Notes under the pieces: generated by a model
What the model was told of the DNA's origin: nothing
The model's input: the letters and a program-made list of their open reading frames with translations, nothing else
Database searches by the model: none
In this document: positions 19,217-28,838 of the stretch, piece by piece
Layout of the letters: every line of letters starts with the position of its first letter
Numbering within the stretch: position 1 is the stretch's first letter
Source of the DNA: Sphingobacterium daejeonense
GTDB lineage: Bacteria; Bacteroidota; Bacteroidia; Sphingobacteriales; Sphingobacteriaceae
DNA length: 64,000 nucleotides
NCBI RefSeq assembly: GCF_901472535.1
Contig: NZ_LR590470.1
Span: 3,348,001 to 3,412,000, forward strand
Direction of reading: 5' to 3'
Program-made: the position numbers and the translations under genes

Positions 19217-20545
19217 TTATTTTCTAACACTAATAGCCACTCTTCTATCTTTCACACGGTCAGATTCTGGAGCGTCTGCTGGGAATTTGGCAAATTCAGA
19301 TCCATAACCTTCTGTTGCCATGACTCTGTTACCAACACCCTGTGCATCAAATGCATTCTTAACTGCAATTGCACGGTCATTTGATAATTTTTTATTGATT
19401 GCTTCATCACCAGTTTTGTCAGTGTATCCACCAACTTTTACTTTTGCATCTGGGAAAGCGTTCAATATTGCTACCAAATTGTCCAATTGAACTTGGCTTT
19501 CAGGTAGAATATTAGCGGTACCAGTTGCGAAATTCAAGTTGTCGAAATCAAACCAACGGTCTTTTAATTCCTCATCTGAAAGATTTTTGTAATCAGAATT
19601 CAAGAATTGAACCAGTTGATCTTCAATACCCCCTTTATAGGCATTGATAACAGTATCATTAGGCAATGTTACCATGATACTTTCTCTTACGATTTCAGTG
19701 GTAGGTACTGTATCCTCGTTTACTACAGAGTCGGTAATCAGCGAGTCTACATGAGCATCAGTAACTGGTGGTTCTTCTCTATTACAGCCTTTTCCAAACA
19801 AAAACCATAACAACAATAAGATAATTGGAATCAATATCCACCATAATCCTGCACCTTTTCTGCGTTCTTCATCGGCTGGAGGTAATGCAGCAGGTGGATC
19901 TTCGCGTCTCACATTTGCTGTAGCAGGGATAATAGGATCTTCAACCAAGACATCACGAGCTGGATCAACGATGGTCTCTCTAGTGACTACCTCATCTTCA
20001 GCTAGGACTGGCCCTCTTGGCTCATCACCCAAAATATTTAATGGTAAACCAACTGGCAATGCTTTTAAGAAGTTAGTTCGGTTATTGTTTAAATCAGCTT
20101 CAATAGAAGTTGTATCCCATCGAGTTCCATTGCTGGTCAATGCCCCAATAACCGCAGGAATACCTGCTGAGAATAATCGGATTAAACTATTAGTATTTAA
20201 TCCTAAGAAATTAGCAGTATTCGGAATAACTTGGTCAAAAGAATTTCCAAATAGAGAGCTTAATACTGTCCGAGTCGTATCGCCTTGTTGAGGAACGTCT
20301 TGTACAGGCGGACTGAATCTCAGTACATCTGAGAAGTCAAACCCAGAAAAACTTGATTTCAATGTGTCTAATAGGCTACCCAATCCGTGGCCGGATTTCC
20401 TTTGTAAACCTAAAAATAACGAAGGAATAACAGCGTCTATTCCTCTCTTTGCCTGCTCTTGTGAAATATTTTCTTGAGAAGCAAGTGTACTGTAAGAATG
20501 CTCTGTAAAATAGGAACGAGCAAGTTCTATTAAATTGTTTTCCAT
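19217..20545 (-). CDS. DUF937-OmpA fusion membrane protein
   Basis: 442 residues. An N-terminal DUF937-like helical domain (NISQEQAKRGIDAVIPSLFL, residues about 20-180) is followed by a Pro/Asp-rich linker. A single membrane helix (GLWWILIPIILLLLWFLFG) and a C-terminal OmpA peptidoglycan-binding domain follow (VKVGGYTDKTGDEAINKKLS...RAIAVKNAF, then VATEGYGSEF-like and DRRVAISV). The order places the OmpA domain outside and DUF937 inside the cytosol if the helix is a simple anchor. It could link cytosolic state to the cell wall; function not established. Confidence 0.85.
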   Translation of the reverse strand: MENNLIELARSYFTEHSYSTLASQENISQEQAKRGIDAVIPSLFLGLQRKSGHGLGSLLDTLKSSFSGFDFSDVLRFSPPVQDVPQQGDTTRTVLSSLFGNSFDQVIPNTANFLGLNTNSLIRLFSAGIPAVIGALTSNGTRWDTTSIEADLNNNRTNFLKALPVGLPLNILGDEPRGPVLAEDEVVTRETIVDPARDVLVEDPIIPATANVRREDPPAALPPADEERRKGAGLWWILIPIILLLLWFLFGKGCNREEPPVTDAHVDSLITDSVVNEDTVPTTEIVRESIMVTLPNDTVINAYKGGIEDQLVQFLNSDYKNLSDEELKDRWFDFDNLNFATGTANILPESQVQLDNLVAILNAFPDAKVKVGGYTDKTGDEAINKKLSNDRAIAVKNAFDAQGVGNRVMATEGYGSEFAKFPADAPESDRVKDRRVAISVRK

Positions 20546-20644
20546 AACCTTAGTTTATAAGTACATATTGAAAAACAATCAATGTAACATTTTGTTTGCA
20601 ACACTCAATAATTCTTAATTAACATTATCTTAATACTGAAAGCT

Positions 20645-20652
20645 TACTTTTG
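20645..20652 (+). promoter_or_regulatory. -7 element for alkaline phosphatase
   Basis: TACTTTTG matches TAnnTTTG, 22 bp before the start codon at 20675. No clear TTTG is seen at the -33 distance. Confidence 0.5.
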
Positions 20653-20674
20653 TCAATAAACTAATTCAGATAGT

Positions 20675-22084
20675 ATGAATATTAAATTTTTCAATTTATT
20701 AATTGCCTTATTTTTATTTATAGGCTCAACCTTTGCTCAAAAACAACCCAAGTACATTTTCTTTATGATAGGTGATGGAATGGGGCTGAACCAAGTTCAA
20801 GCTGCTGAAATCTACAAAGCTTCTTTGGACAATAAGAATACGGTATATCCAACAGTTTTCAGTCAATTTCCATATGCAACATTTGCGACTTCACATTCTC
20901 AATCTCATGGAGTAACAGATTCAGGTGCTGGAGGGACAGCATTAGCGGTAGGTTATAAAACTAAAAACGGCGTGATTGCAATGGATAGTGCTGGTGTAAA
21001 AGCTTATAAAAGCATTGCTTATCTAGCTAAAGAAAAGGGAATGAAAGTAGGTATTACAACTTCTGTTAGTATTGATCATGCAACACCTGCTTCTTTTTAT
21101 GCTAACCAACCAGATCGCGACATGTATTATGAAATCGGGTTAGATATCATAAAGTCAAACTTTGATTTCTTTGCTGGTTCTGGTTTCCTAAAACCTACAA
21201 CAAATGCAAAAAAAGAAGAAGTTGCCTCGATTTTCCCACAGTTAGAAAAAGCAGGCTATAAATTATTATACGGCTTGGATGACTATAAAAAAGCAAACAA
21301 ATCAGATAAATTGATTTTAATGAATAATAAAGGAACTAACCCAGTATCCTTAAAATTTGCTATTGATCAAAAACCTGGAGATTTAAATCTATCTGAAATC
21401 ACGTCTGCAGCCATAGAGTCATTAAGTCAAGGTGATCAGGGTTTCTTTTTAATGGTAGAAGGCGGCAAAATTGATTGGGCATGTCACTCAAATGATGGTG
21501 CAGCTGCAATTCATGAAGTTCTGGACTTTAACAACGCTGTTCAAAAAGCTTTTGAATTCTATCAAAAACATCCAGAAGAAACTTTGATCATTGTTACTGC
21601 TGATCATGAAACTGGAGGTATGGGTGTAGGAAATGGAAGTTCAACCCTTAGAATCAAGAATTTAGAGAACCAGAAAATTTCACAAGAAGCCTTGTCTTTA
21701 TTAGTAAATGATTTTCGCACAAAAAATCCTAATGCAAGTTGGGATCAATTGAAAGAATTTTTAGGTGAAAATCTAGGATTATGGAAAAACATTAAGGTAA
21801 GTGAAGATTTTAACGAAGATTTACAAGAGGCCTATGAGAAAAGCTTCGTTGAACATAAAAATGAAACTAGCAAAAGCCTTTATGCAACTTCCGACAAGAT
21901 CGCTGACTTAGCAATTAAAGCTCTCAATAAAGCTTCTTCTGTTAGTTGGGCGTCTGGCAGTCACTCTGCCGCTTACATTCCAGTTTATGCAATTGGAGTA
22001 GGATCAGAAGAATTCCATAAAAAAATGGATAACGTAGATATTCCGAGAACAGTTTCTAAAGTAGCTGGATGGTCTCATCCATAA
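20675..22084 (+). CDS. phoA: Alkaline phosphatase
   Basis: 469 residues with a signal peptide (MNIKFFNLLIALFLFIGSTFA, cleaved before Q). Metal motif FFMIGDGMG, nucleophile loop GVTDSGAGGTALAVG with the catalytic serine, SIDHATPASFYA, the second metal-site DHETGGMG and GSHSAAYIPVYAIG place it firmly in the alkaline phosphatase superfamily. Periplasmic or exported, it releases phosphate from monoesters. The open frame is intact and followed by a terminator. Confidence 0.93.
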   Translation: MNIKFFNLLIALFLFIGSTFAQKQPKYIFFMIGDGMGLNQVQAAEIYKASLDNKNTVYPTVFSQFPYATFATSHSQSHGVTDSGAGGTALAVGYKTKNGVIAMDSAGVKAYKSIAYLAKEKGMKVGITTSVSIDHATPASFYANQPDRDMYYEIGLDIIKSNFDFFAGSGFLKPTTNAKKEEVASIFPQLEKAGYKLLYGLDDYKKANKSDKLILMNNKGTNPVSLKFAIDQKPGDLNLSEITSAAIESLSQGDQGFFLMVEGGKIDWACHSNDGAAAIHEVLDFNNAVQKAFEFYQKHPEETLIIVTADHETGGMGVGNGSSTLRIKNLENQKISQEALSLLVNDFRTKNPNASWDQLKEFLGENLGLWKNIKVSEDFNEDLQEAYEKSFVEHKNETSKSLYATSDKIADLAIKALNKASSVSWASGSHSAAYIPVYAIGVGSEEFHKKMDNVDIPRTVSKVAGWSHP

Positions 22085-22111
22085 TGAATAAATAATTCAG
22101 TTAAAATATAA

Positions 22112-22145
22112 AAAGTAGGTGGAATAAAACCACCTACTTTTTTTA
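22112..22145 (+). terminator. Intrinsic terminator
   Basis: AAAGTAGGTGG and CCACCTACTTT stem with a 7-nt loop and a T tract, after the alkaline phosphatase gene. Confidence 0.88.
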
Positions 22146-22149
22146 TGGA

Positions 22150-22524
22150 TTAAACTTCCACCTTTTCTGCCATAGATTTATTCATGGCCATTGGATCCAT
22201 CAAGAACATTATCCTATTGGCTCTGATTTCACAGGTATATTGTTGATTGCCGTCTCTTCCTTCGAATTGACGATATACAATTGAACCTTGAACTAACCAA
22301 AGACTGCCCTTTTTACCCTTTTTCTGAATTATCTTGGTCATATCTCCCTAGACTGCAATTCTATGCCACTGGCTTTTTTCGAACTGTTCACCATTTTTCT
22401 TGGTCCCGTATTCATTTGTTACAAGATTAACAAAACAGTATGGTGCTCCGGTACTACTCATTTTAATTTCTGCTTCTTTCCCAAGTCTTCCTAATAACTG
22501 AACTGAATTTTTTAATGTGCTCAT
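22150..22524 (-). CDS. ssb: Single-stranded DNA-binding protein paralogue, interrupted by an in-frame TAG
   Basis: Reading from ATG 22524 gives STLKNSVQLLGRLGKEAEIK...EKSQWHRIAV, then TAG at 22350-22348, then GDMTKIIQKKGKKGSLWLVQ in the same frame to the stop at 22150. SSBs have Trp at this place (HRxxxWG), so the TAG looks like a TGG to TAG change, either a real nonsense mutation or a base-call error. 123 residues in all. The C-terminus lacks the acidic DDDIPF-type tip that recruits partners, so this is an accessory SSB rather than the main one. Confidence 0.8.
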
Positions 22525-22679
22525 AAATATTTCAATTTTAGATATTTATTTTTCTTTTAATTAATTTATCTTAGCTAAGTAACTGAAACAAAGTTCTGTA
22601 TGAACAGTAGATATATTCGTAAATCAATTGTTTAAAATCGAATCTAAACGTTTTTAAACGCTTATAATTAAATTCAATC

Positions 22680-23057
22680 ATGCAGGTAAAATACTGTCAG
22701 GAATGCGAACAAGCCATAAAAGGGAGAACCGATAAGCGCTTTTGTAATGATAGCTGTAGAAATGCTTTTAATAATAGAGTTAACAGTAAAGAGAACAACC
22801 TGATGAAAAAAATCAACAATCAACTAAAAAGAAACAGGAAAATTCTTCAAATGATTCTTGGAGAGGAAAAAATGTATAAATCTAATAAGGCCAAATTATT
22901 GGCAGAAGGATATGCCTTGGATTACCATACTCATAGAATCAGCACATCCAAAGGAAATGAATATGTCTTTTGTTATGAATTTGGATTTTTAGATCTTGGG
23001 AATGACTTTATATTGATAGTAAAAAGCAAACAAAGAGAAAACAAAGCTGCAAAATAA
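22680..23057 (+). CDS. Zinc-ribbon protein (DUF2116-like)
   Basis: 125 residues. The N-terminus YCQECEQAIKGRTDKRFCND holds a four-Cys zinc ribbon (C-x2-C...C-x3-C, the last in the following DSC). A basic helical stretch and a small beta-rich end follow. Predicted nucleic-acid-binding ribbon, function unknown. Confidence 0.7.
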   Translation: MQVKYCQECEQAIKGRTDKRFCNDSCRNAFNNRVNSKENNLMKKINNQLKRNRKILQMILGEEKMYKSNKAKLLAEGYALDYHTHRISTSKGNEYVFCYEFGFLDLGNDFILIVKSKQRENKAAK

Positions 23058-23112
23058 CAATAGCATGCGAATATAATCACATGCTATTTAATTGAAATTT
23101 GAAATTTCATTA

Positions 23113-23826
23113 CTATTGAATGGGCACTTCCATCAACAAAAATTCAGCTTTTGTAACTGCTTGTATTTTAATGTCTCCAGCTCCAGCTATACCAAGCCCA
23201 TCTTTGCTATTCATATTTTGACCTTCTACATTCAGTTCACCACTCAGAACAAATATATAAAGTCCATTTTCTGCATCTTTCATCACATATTGTCTCGCAA
23301 ATCCAGCATCAAATTCTGCAATATGGAACCATGCGTTCTGGTGGATCCATACTCCTTCATCATCAGGATCTGGTGATAAAATCTGTAAGAAATTGTTTTT
23401 GGCAGCTTCATAATCAATAGATTGTTGATCATAGCGCGGCTCTACATTTTGTTTATTAGGGATGACCCAAATTTGTAGGAATTTTACAGGTTCAGAGTCA
23501 CTGTGATTATACTCACTGTGTTCAATTCCAGTACCGGCACTCATGACCTGTATATCGCCTTTTTTGATGACTGATCCTGTGCCCATGCTATCGTTATGTG
23601 CCAATTCCCCTTCTAGAGGAATAGAAATAATCTCCATATTGCTATGCGGATGTCTCCCGAATCCCATCCCTCCTTCTACAAAATCATCATTCAATACTCT
23701 TAAAGCTCCGAAGTTCATTCGTTCCGAATTCATATAACCTGCAAAGCTGAATGTATGGTTAGATTTTAGCCAACCATGGTCTGCATGGCCTCTGGAATCT
23801 GCTGGGTGATAAAAAAATTTCGCCAT
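23113..23826 (-). CDS. Pirin family protein (YhhW-like)
   Basis: 237 residues, bicupin fold. The N-terminal cupin carries the metal ligands in GFGRHPHSNMEIIS and MSAGTGIEHSEYNH. Members are metal enzymes, some with quercetin dioxygenase activity, or redox sensors. A clear Shine-Dalgarno AAAGGAG lies 8 bp before the ATG, unusual in this group. A second pirin gene lies at 32.1 kb. Confidence 0.92.
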   Translation of the reverse strand: MAKFFYHPADSRGHADHGWLKSNHTFSFAGYMNSERMNFGALRVLNDDFVEGGMGFGRHPHSNMEIISIPLEGELAHNDSMGTGSVIKKGDIQVMSAGTGIEHSEYNHSDSEPVKFLQIWVIPNKQNVEPRYDQQSIDYEAAKNNFLQILSPDPDDEGVWIHQNAWFHIAEFDAGFARQYVMKDAENGLYIFVLSGELNVEGQNMNSKDGLGIAGAGDIKIQAVTKAEFLLMEVPIQ

Positions 23827-23901
23827 AATGTTATTCTCCTTTATTTATAACACAAAGATGTTGATTGCGGTTTTAGGATGCATTGATATAGGATAAGAAA
23901 T

Positions 23902-24600
23902 CTAAGTCAAAAGGCCTTCATCACGGAAACTTAAATAATTATCATCTGTAATAATAAGATGATCATGAACATGGATATCCATTAATTTTGCGGCCTCTAG
24001 GATTTTCTGGTCAATATTTTATCCGGTTTCACTAGCCTTTAATGTTCCGGAAGGATGATTGTGGGCTAATATAATTGAGTTTGCCTTATTCAACAGTGCA
24101 AGCCTTAAAATAATGCGGACATCTACAGGGGTAAAATCATTCCCTCCCCTACCAATCATCTGTTTATCAATCACCTTGCAGCTCGTATTTAAAAAGATCA
24201 CCCAGAATTCTTCATGATTGAGGTCTTCCAACATTTGCTTCAGGTAGGCGTAAGCCTTTTTACTGTTATTTAATATAGGCTTTTCCTCCACTTCTGTGTT
24301 CTGTCTTCTCCTTCCGATTTCCAAAAGCTGCAATAATGCTTACTGCTTTGGCTTCACCTATTCCATTAAATTGGCATAAATCATTGACTTCTAATTTACT
24401 GAGATTGAAGAGATTATTGTTTACTGAATTCAAAAGTCTTTTTACATAATTCAACTGCTGTTTCATTTTTTTGATCCTGAACCTATTAAAATTGCTAATA
24501 ATTCTGCATCCGATACGGACCTTCGACCATGCTCCAATAATTTCTCTCTTGGACGGTCTGACTCTGCCCATTCGCGAATAACTAATTTTTGAAATGACAT
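23902..24600 (-). CDS. radC: RadC family JAMM protein (five indels)
   Basis: About 231 residues when repaired from ATG 24600: [20 protein letters not shown], a helix-hairpin-helix-like [18 protein letters not shown], then the JAMM metal motif [13 protein letters not shown] and the C-terminus [20 protein letters not shown]. Extra bases in runs at 24466-24472, 24439-24443 and near 24322 shift the frame. Near 24015 two compensating changes create a TAA after SETG while the downstream frame is unchanged. The family is linked to mobile elements and DNA metabolism; its true role is unclear. Confidence 0.85.
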
Positions 24601-24747
24601 TTATATTGAAAATATTTATCGTTCAGTAAATATAACAATATCATGTTATCAATAGACATTGACTTTCAACAACTTATTATACAGCCTTTAGAATTAGGTG
24701 AGAAACCTTATCTTTGTAGGCTATTACAACAAAAAAGGATAGAAATA

Positions 24748-25209
24748 ATGAGCAAAGCAATAATCAAAACAGAAAAAGGCGACATGACTGTGCAATTTTA
24801 CACAGAGGATGCTCCAAATACAGTGGCTAATTTTATAAAACTAGCTAAATCAGGGGTATTACGATGGACTAGCATTTCACCGTGTAATTCCTGATTTCGT
24901 TAATTCAAGGCGGATGTCCAAATACTCGCGAAGGTGCAACAGGCATGCCTGGAACAGGTGGCCCAGGATATAAAATTGATTGTGAATTAACCGGGGAGAA
25001 CCAATATCACGACCGTGGGAGTATTATCGATGGCTCACGCGGGAAGAAATACTGGTGGTTCTCAATTCTTTATCTGTCACAGCCGCAACAATACTGCTCA
25101 CTTAGACCGTAATCACACTTGTTTTGGAAAAGTTATTGAAAACGTAGATGTTGTTGATGATATCCGTCAAGGTGATCGTATCCTAGGTGTTGAAATTATT
25201 GAAGATTAA
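24748..25209 (+). CDS. Cyclophilin-type peptidyl-prolyl isomerase (three frameshifts)
   Basis: About 152 residues from ATG 24748 ([20 protein letters not shown]). After repair the core reads [19 protein letters not shown], then [20 protein letters not shown] with [11 protein letters not shown], the standard cyclophilin active site (FHRVI, SQFFI). Extra bases near 24855, 24902 and 25018 break the frame. No signal peptide, so cytosolic. The next gene follows after 20 bp and may be co-transcribed. Confidence 0.88.
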
Positions 25210-25229
25210 TACCTATAAAAAAGTATAAA

Positions 25230-25634
25230 ATGAATTTAAGAGGATTAGTATCAGTTACTGGTAAACCAGGATTATTTAAATTGATAGGTCAAAACAAAGG
25301 TGGATTTGTATTGGAATCTTTAGATGGCAGCAAAATTAAATCAGTAGTGAATCTTTCTACTACAAAAATGGCCACTCTAGAGGATATCACTATTTATGGT
25401 GAAGAAGATGAAATCAGACTTTTAGATGTTTTCGAAACCATTAAAAACAATGGCGGCAACACCCCTGATGTTAAAGCTGATGGCAATACTTTAAGAGAAT
25501 ATTTCAGAGAAGTAGCTCCAAATCACGATGAGGCTAGAGTATACTCTTCAGATATCAAGAAAATCATTTCTTGGTACAATATTATCAAAGACCTTCCATT
25601 GTTCGAAGAAGAAGCTCCAGAGCCACTTTCGTAA
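25230..25634 (+). CDS. DUF5606 family protein
   Basis: 134 residues: NLRGLVSVTGKPGLFKLIGQ, then GSKIKSVVNLSTTKMATLED, a conserved Bacteroidota family of unknown function. The N-terminal half is a small beta fold and the C-terminal half is helical with an acidic end. Terminator follows. Confidence 0.82.
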   Translation: MNLRGLVSVTGKPGLFKLIGQNKGGFVLESLDGSKIKSVVNLSTTKMATLEDITIYGEEDEIRLLDVFETIKNNGGNTPDVKADGNTLREYFREVAPNHDEARVYSSDIKKIISWYNIIKDLPLFEEEAPEPLS

Positions 25635-25656
25635 TTTTAGAAAACAATATTTTGAA

Positions 25657-25694
25657 AAACCTATCCTATTTTAAATAATAGGATAGGTTTTTTT
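25657..25694 (+). terminator. Intrinsic terminator
   Basis: AAACCTATCCTATT and AATAGGATAGGTTT stem with a 6-nt loop and following T run. Confidence 0.88.
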
Positions 25695-25740
25695 ATATCC
25701 TTATATTTAAGAAAATTGATGACAAATAAAAAAACGCAAT

Positions 25741-26841
25741 ATGGGTATCTTTGATGATTTGGCACTTTCAACTTCTAAAAACAACAATACATACCAAAAC
25801 TTTTGGAACTGGTTTGAAATTCATGCCCAAGAATTTTACGAAATAATAAAATCTGGAAATCAAGTAGAAGAACGTTTTATAAACGTATTTGCACCAGAAT
25901 TGACAAAAGTAGAACCTGAGGTTTTCTTTTTGGTAGGAATTGAGGATGATCAAAAGGCAGAATTAATTTTCACTCCTGATGGTAGAATTCAGAATGTCCT
26001 ATGGGCAGAAAAACTTGCTAATTCAGCACCAGAGATCCCGAATTGGAAGTTTAGAGCGTTAAAACCCGCCTCCCAATAACATAAACTTTGCTATAAGAAT
26101 GCATGACCTGAATTTTGATAGAGATAATATCAAATTTTATCCAGTCCTTCATGAAGCTTACCCCTGATAAAATTGACCTCAAATTTGTCTATGACCATTA
26201 TCATGAAGAATCTCACGATGATATCTTGAACGGAATTTTCATCTTCTTGGATAATTTTCTGGGAGAAGAAACAATGATTCAATGCATTGATAAAATTGAT
26301 GTTATTGGTCCACAAAAATGTTCATGAAGAACTAATCTCATTAGATAAATTAAAAGATTACCTAATTTGGAGAGAAAAAGAATTTGTCGAAAAGTACCAA
26401 GATGTACGACATGATCCAAGTAATGATAACTTCGCTGCTTTTGAAGGCACCGTTGAAGGTAACAAAACTATATTATCCACTTTTAATACCTCAATCCTAG
26501 ATTGGGAATTTAAAGCTTCTCACCCATGGATTTTGGTAATTATGATTCACTACCAACCCGAGAATGATAATGGATTCCCTAGTAGTGAAACCTACAATAG
26601 CATCGCAAAAATTAGAAGATGATATAGAAGAACAACTCCCTGGCCGAAAAAGGTTATATTTTCTTAGGTTCTGAAACCATTGATGGCCTTAGGGAAAACT
26701 TTCATTGCTTGTAGAGAATTTAGAGATGCAACACAAATCATTGATCAATTGCAGACTAAATATAGCCAAGAATTGATCATGAATTTCGAATTCTACAAAG
26801 ACAAATATTGGCAATCCTTTGAAAGATATCAGATCGATTAA
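25741..26841 (+). CDS. DUF695-like protein (about six frameshifts)
   Basis: Frames joined by eye give one protein of about 364 residues from MGIFDDLALSTSKNNNTYQN to the stop at 26839. The C-terminal part (LEDDIEEQLP, FLGSETIDGLRETFIACREF, FYKDKYWQSFERYQ) fits the DUF695 pattern. Breaks are extra bases near 26068, 26163, 26318, 26612, 26646 and 26694. The total length is in frame if all six are insertions. Cytosolic, function unknown. The number of breaks means a decayed gene cannot be excluded. Confidence 0.6.
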
Positions 26842-26856
26842 TCCAATTAACAAGTG

Positions 26857-27315
26857 ATGAATGATTTTTTAATACGACCTTACGAATTTGGAAGATCTTC
26901 AATCCATCCTCGAGGTTTTTTGAATCAAATGTACCATATTACTTTGCCCCCTGAGGAAGCTGAAGATCTCAAACATTATCTGGAAAATGAAATAGAGGAT
27001 TATTTTCGTCATCCTTCAGGATGGAAAAATCATTGGAGCAGGTGGAATAAATTATGATAATGATTTAATTACTGCTCGATTAAGCTGGGATTTTATGGAT
27101 AAGAATATTCAAAAGAAAGGTGTTGGATCCGCCCCTTACACAATATCGAATAAAGCATATCTTAAATCAAAAACATATCTTGAAATTAATAGTACGAACT
27201 TCTCAATTTGCTGATGGATTTTACAAAAAAACAAGGATTTAAAGAGGTGAATCGAATCAAGGATTATTGGTCTAAAGGTTATGATATGGTTTTAATGGAA
27301 TATCAGGGAGTGTAA
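26857..27315 (+). CDS. Hypothetical protein (two frameshifts)
   Basis: From ATG 26857, NDFLIRPYEFGRSSIHPRGF and following open to about 27045. An extra A there shifts to YDNDLITARLSWDFMDKNIQ, and a missing T near 27213 shifts to LLMDFTKKQGFKEVNRIKDY, ending at 27315. About 152 residues with no net change of length. Family not recognised. It follows the DUF695-like gene by 15 bp and is probably in the same transcript. Confidence 0.55.
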
Positions 27316-27406
27316 CAAAAGATACACAGGAAAAAAAATTTAATTTTCAATTTTGTGTTATTCTTCGAAAGATAAGAGTAACACACTTCTAAAGGAAATC
27401 ACTGCG

Positions 27407-28000
27407 ATGGAAACATCACTCGATCAAAACTTCTGGAACCAGCGTTGGAAGAACCAACAAACTGGTTTGGGATATAGGCTATGCTTCTACTCCCCATTGT
27501 TACTTTTTATGGAAAAGTATCCAAATAAAGATGCTCGAATTCTGATACCAGGTTGCGGAAATGCTTACGAAGCTGCCTATCTCTTGGAGAATGGATTTAC
27601 GAATCTGACATTAATTGACATAGCTCCTATCGCTATTCAGAATGTGAAAGAAAAGTTTAAAAATAATCCACATATCAACATCGTTCATGGTGATTTTTTT
27701 GAACATAAAGGTGAGTATGATCTATTGATTGAACAAACCTTCTTTTGTGCATTGGAACCCAAATTACGCTCTGATTATGTCAGCCAAGCAAGTTCGTTAC
27801 TTGCCGACGGCGGTGAAATTATGGGATTGTTGTTCGGAAAAGAATTTGAGAATCAGGGACCACCATTTGGAGGATCCATTGACGAGTACAATTTATTATT
27901 TGACAAACTTTTTGTGATCGAGATAATGGAACCATGCTACAATAGCATCGCTCCCAGGGAAGGGTCTGAATTATTTATAAAATTAAGAAAGATAAATTGA
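27407..28000 (+). CDS. TPMT family SAM-dependent methyltransferase
   Basis: 197 residues from ATG 27407 (METSLDQNFWNQRWKNQQTG). SAM-binding motif ILIPGCGNAYEAAYLLENGF, then LIDIAP, and FFCALEPKLR are the thiopurine-methyltransferase-like hallmarks. Family members methylate thiols, selenium or tellurium compounds. Residues 21-31 read as LGYRLCFYS-like nonsense where the family has W-D-I-G-Y. An extra T near 27467 and a change in the C run near 27493 cancel out, leaving a short garbled stretch in an open frame. Confidence 0.85.
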   Translation: METSLDQNFWNQRWKNQQTGLGYRLCFYSPLLLFMEKYPNKDARILIPGCGNAYEAAYLLENGFTNLTLIDIAPIAIQNVKEKFKNNPHINIVHGDFFEHKGEYDLLIEQTFFCALEPKLRSDYVSQASSLLADGGEIMGLLFGKEFENQGPPFGGSIDEYNLLFDKLFVIEIMEPCYNSIAPREGSELFIKLRKIN

Positions 28001-28001
28001 A

Positions 28002-28205
28002 ATGATTAAGCATTATTTAGCTCAATGGAATATCATGCGCTTATTGCGTTTAATTATGGGAATAATAATAATTGTCCAAGGTGTTAAGGCAGAAATGTGG
28101 TTGATCGTTGCTCTCGGGATTTTATTTTCAATCATGCCCTTATTCAATATGGGTTGCTCGGCAAATGGATCTTGCCAGGTTCAACCTAAAGGTAGAAAAG
28201 ATTAA
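28002..28205 (+). CDS. Small membrane protein
   Basis: 67 residues with two hydrophobic helices (LLRLIMGIIIIVQGVKA and MWLIVALGILFSIMPLF) and a Cys-containing tail (MGCSANGSC). Resembles DUF2892-type inner-membrane proteins by layout. It starts one base after the methyltransferase stop, so the two are translationally linked. Confidence 0.65.
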   Translation: MIKHYLAQWNIMRLLRLIMGIIIIVQGVKAEMWLIVALGILFSIMPLFNMGCSANGSCQVQPKGRKD

Positions 28206-28256
28206 TTTCTGCTTTTTTAAAACTAGATAGGTATAATTAATAATAGTTAGTGAAGA

Positions 28257-28292
28257 ATGGCTCAAGTCCTCAACTTGGGCCTTCTTGTTTTT
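28257..28292 (+). terminator. Probable intrinsic terminator
   Basis: GGCTCAAGT and ACTTGGGCC form a stem with one G-T pair. A T-rich stretch ending in TTTTTT follows. Confidence 0.6.
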
Positions 28293-28374
28293 TGAATTGT
28301 CATAATTACTTCTTTAATAGCATTATTTTAGATTTAATAGAACATTTTCTATAGTTTTGTGGTTAGCATTTATG

Positions 28375-28699
28375 ATGAGATTTATCTATATATTATGTTT
28401 TCACCTTTCTAGCTATGGTCAGTCCAAAGCTAGGTGTGGCATGTTCAGAGCATCAAGAGCTTCCGGCAGAAACATCATGTCATAAAGAACATCATTCTGA
28501 AGATCCACATAGTTGCTGTAATGAAGATTTCAAAGATCAATCACATGAAGGGAGCGATTCATGTGGAGAATCTAGTAACTGTAATTGCCCAATGATGGCA
28601 AACCACAGTTGTTGCTTTTTCAGCACATCCTTTTTCGAATTAAAATTCGGTGCTGTGCATCCTAAAGATGAAAATTTCTACATTGATAGTTTTCCATGA
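28375..28699 (+). CDS. Exported Cys/His-rich protein (one frameshift)
   Basis: About 107 residues. The hydrophobic start MRFIYILCF is joined by a one-base shift near 28405 to FLAMVSPKLGVACSEHQ. The mature part is very rich in Cys and His (SCHKEHHSEDPHSCC, CGESSNCNCPMM, NHSCC), as expected of a metal-binding protein. Lies directly upstream of copper genes, so copper binding is a fair inference. Family not firmly recognised; the Cys pairs recall the small HYC_CC_PP-type proteins. Confidence 0.6.
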
Positions 28700-28838
28700 A
28701 ACCACTGGTTTCTCATCAATCTTTATCCCTCCCAAAATAGTTTAATCATATTTTATTATTGCTCCAAGGAGCTTTTCAATTCGATAATAGCATAATGATG
28801 TTTTGCTATGATTTTACTATTTATAAAAATTAAAAAAA

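Noticed and set aside
24019-24571. Two separate short genes instead of radC
   Set aside because: Joined frames rebuild a complete RadC with all motifs, so they are pieces of one gene.
28375-28699. CRISPR or toxin-antitoxin system anywhere in the window
   Set aside because: No direct repeats with unique spacers, cas-like genes, or small overlapping toxin/antitoxin families were seen; the small genes found are better explained as metal-related or membrane proteins.
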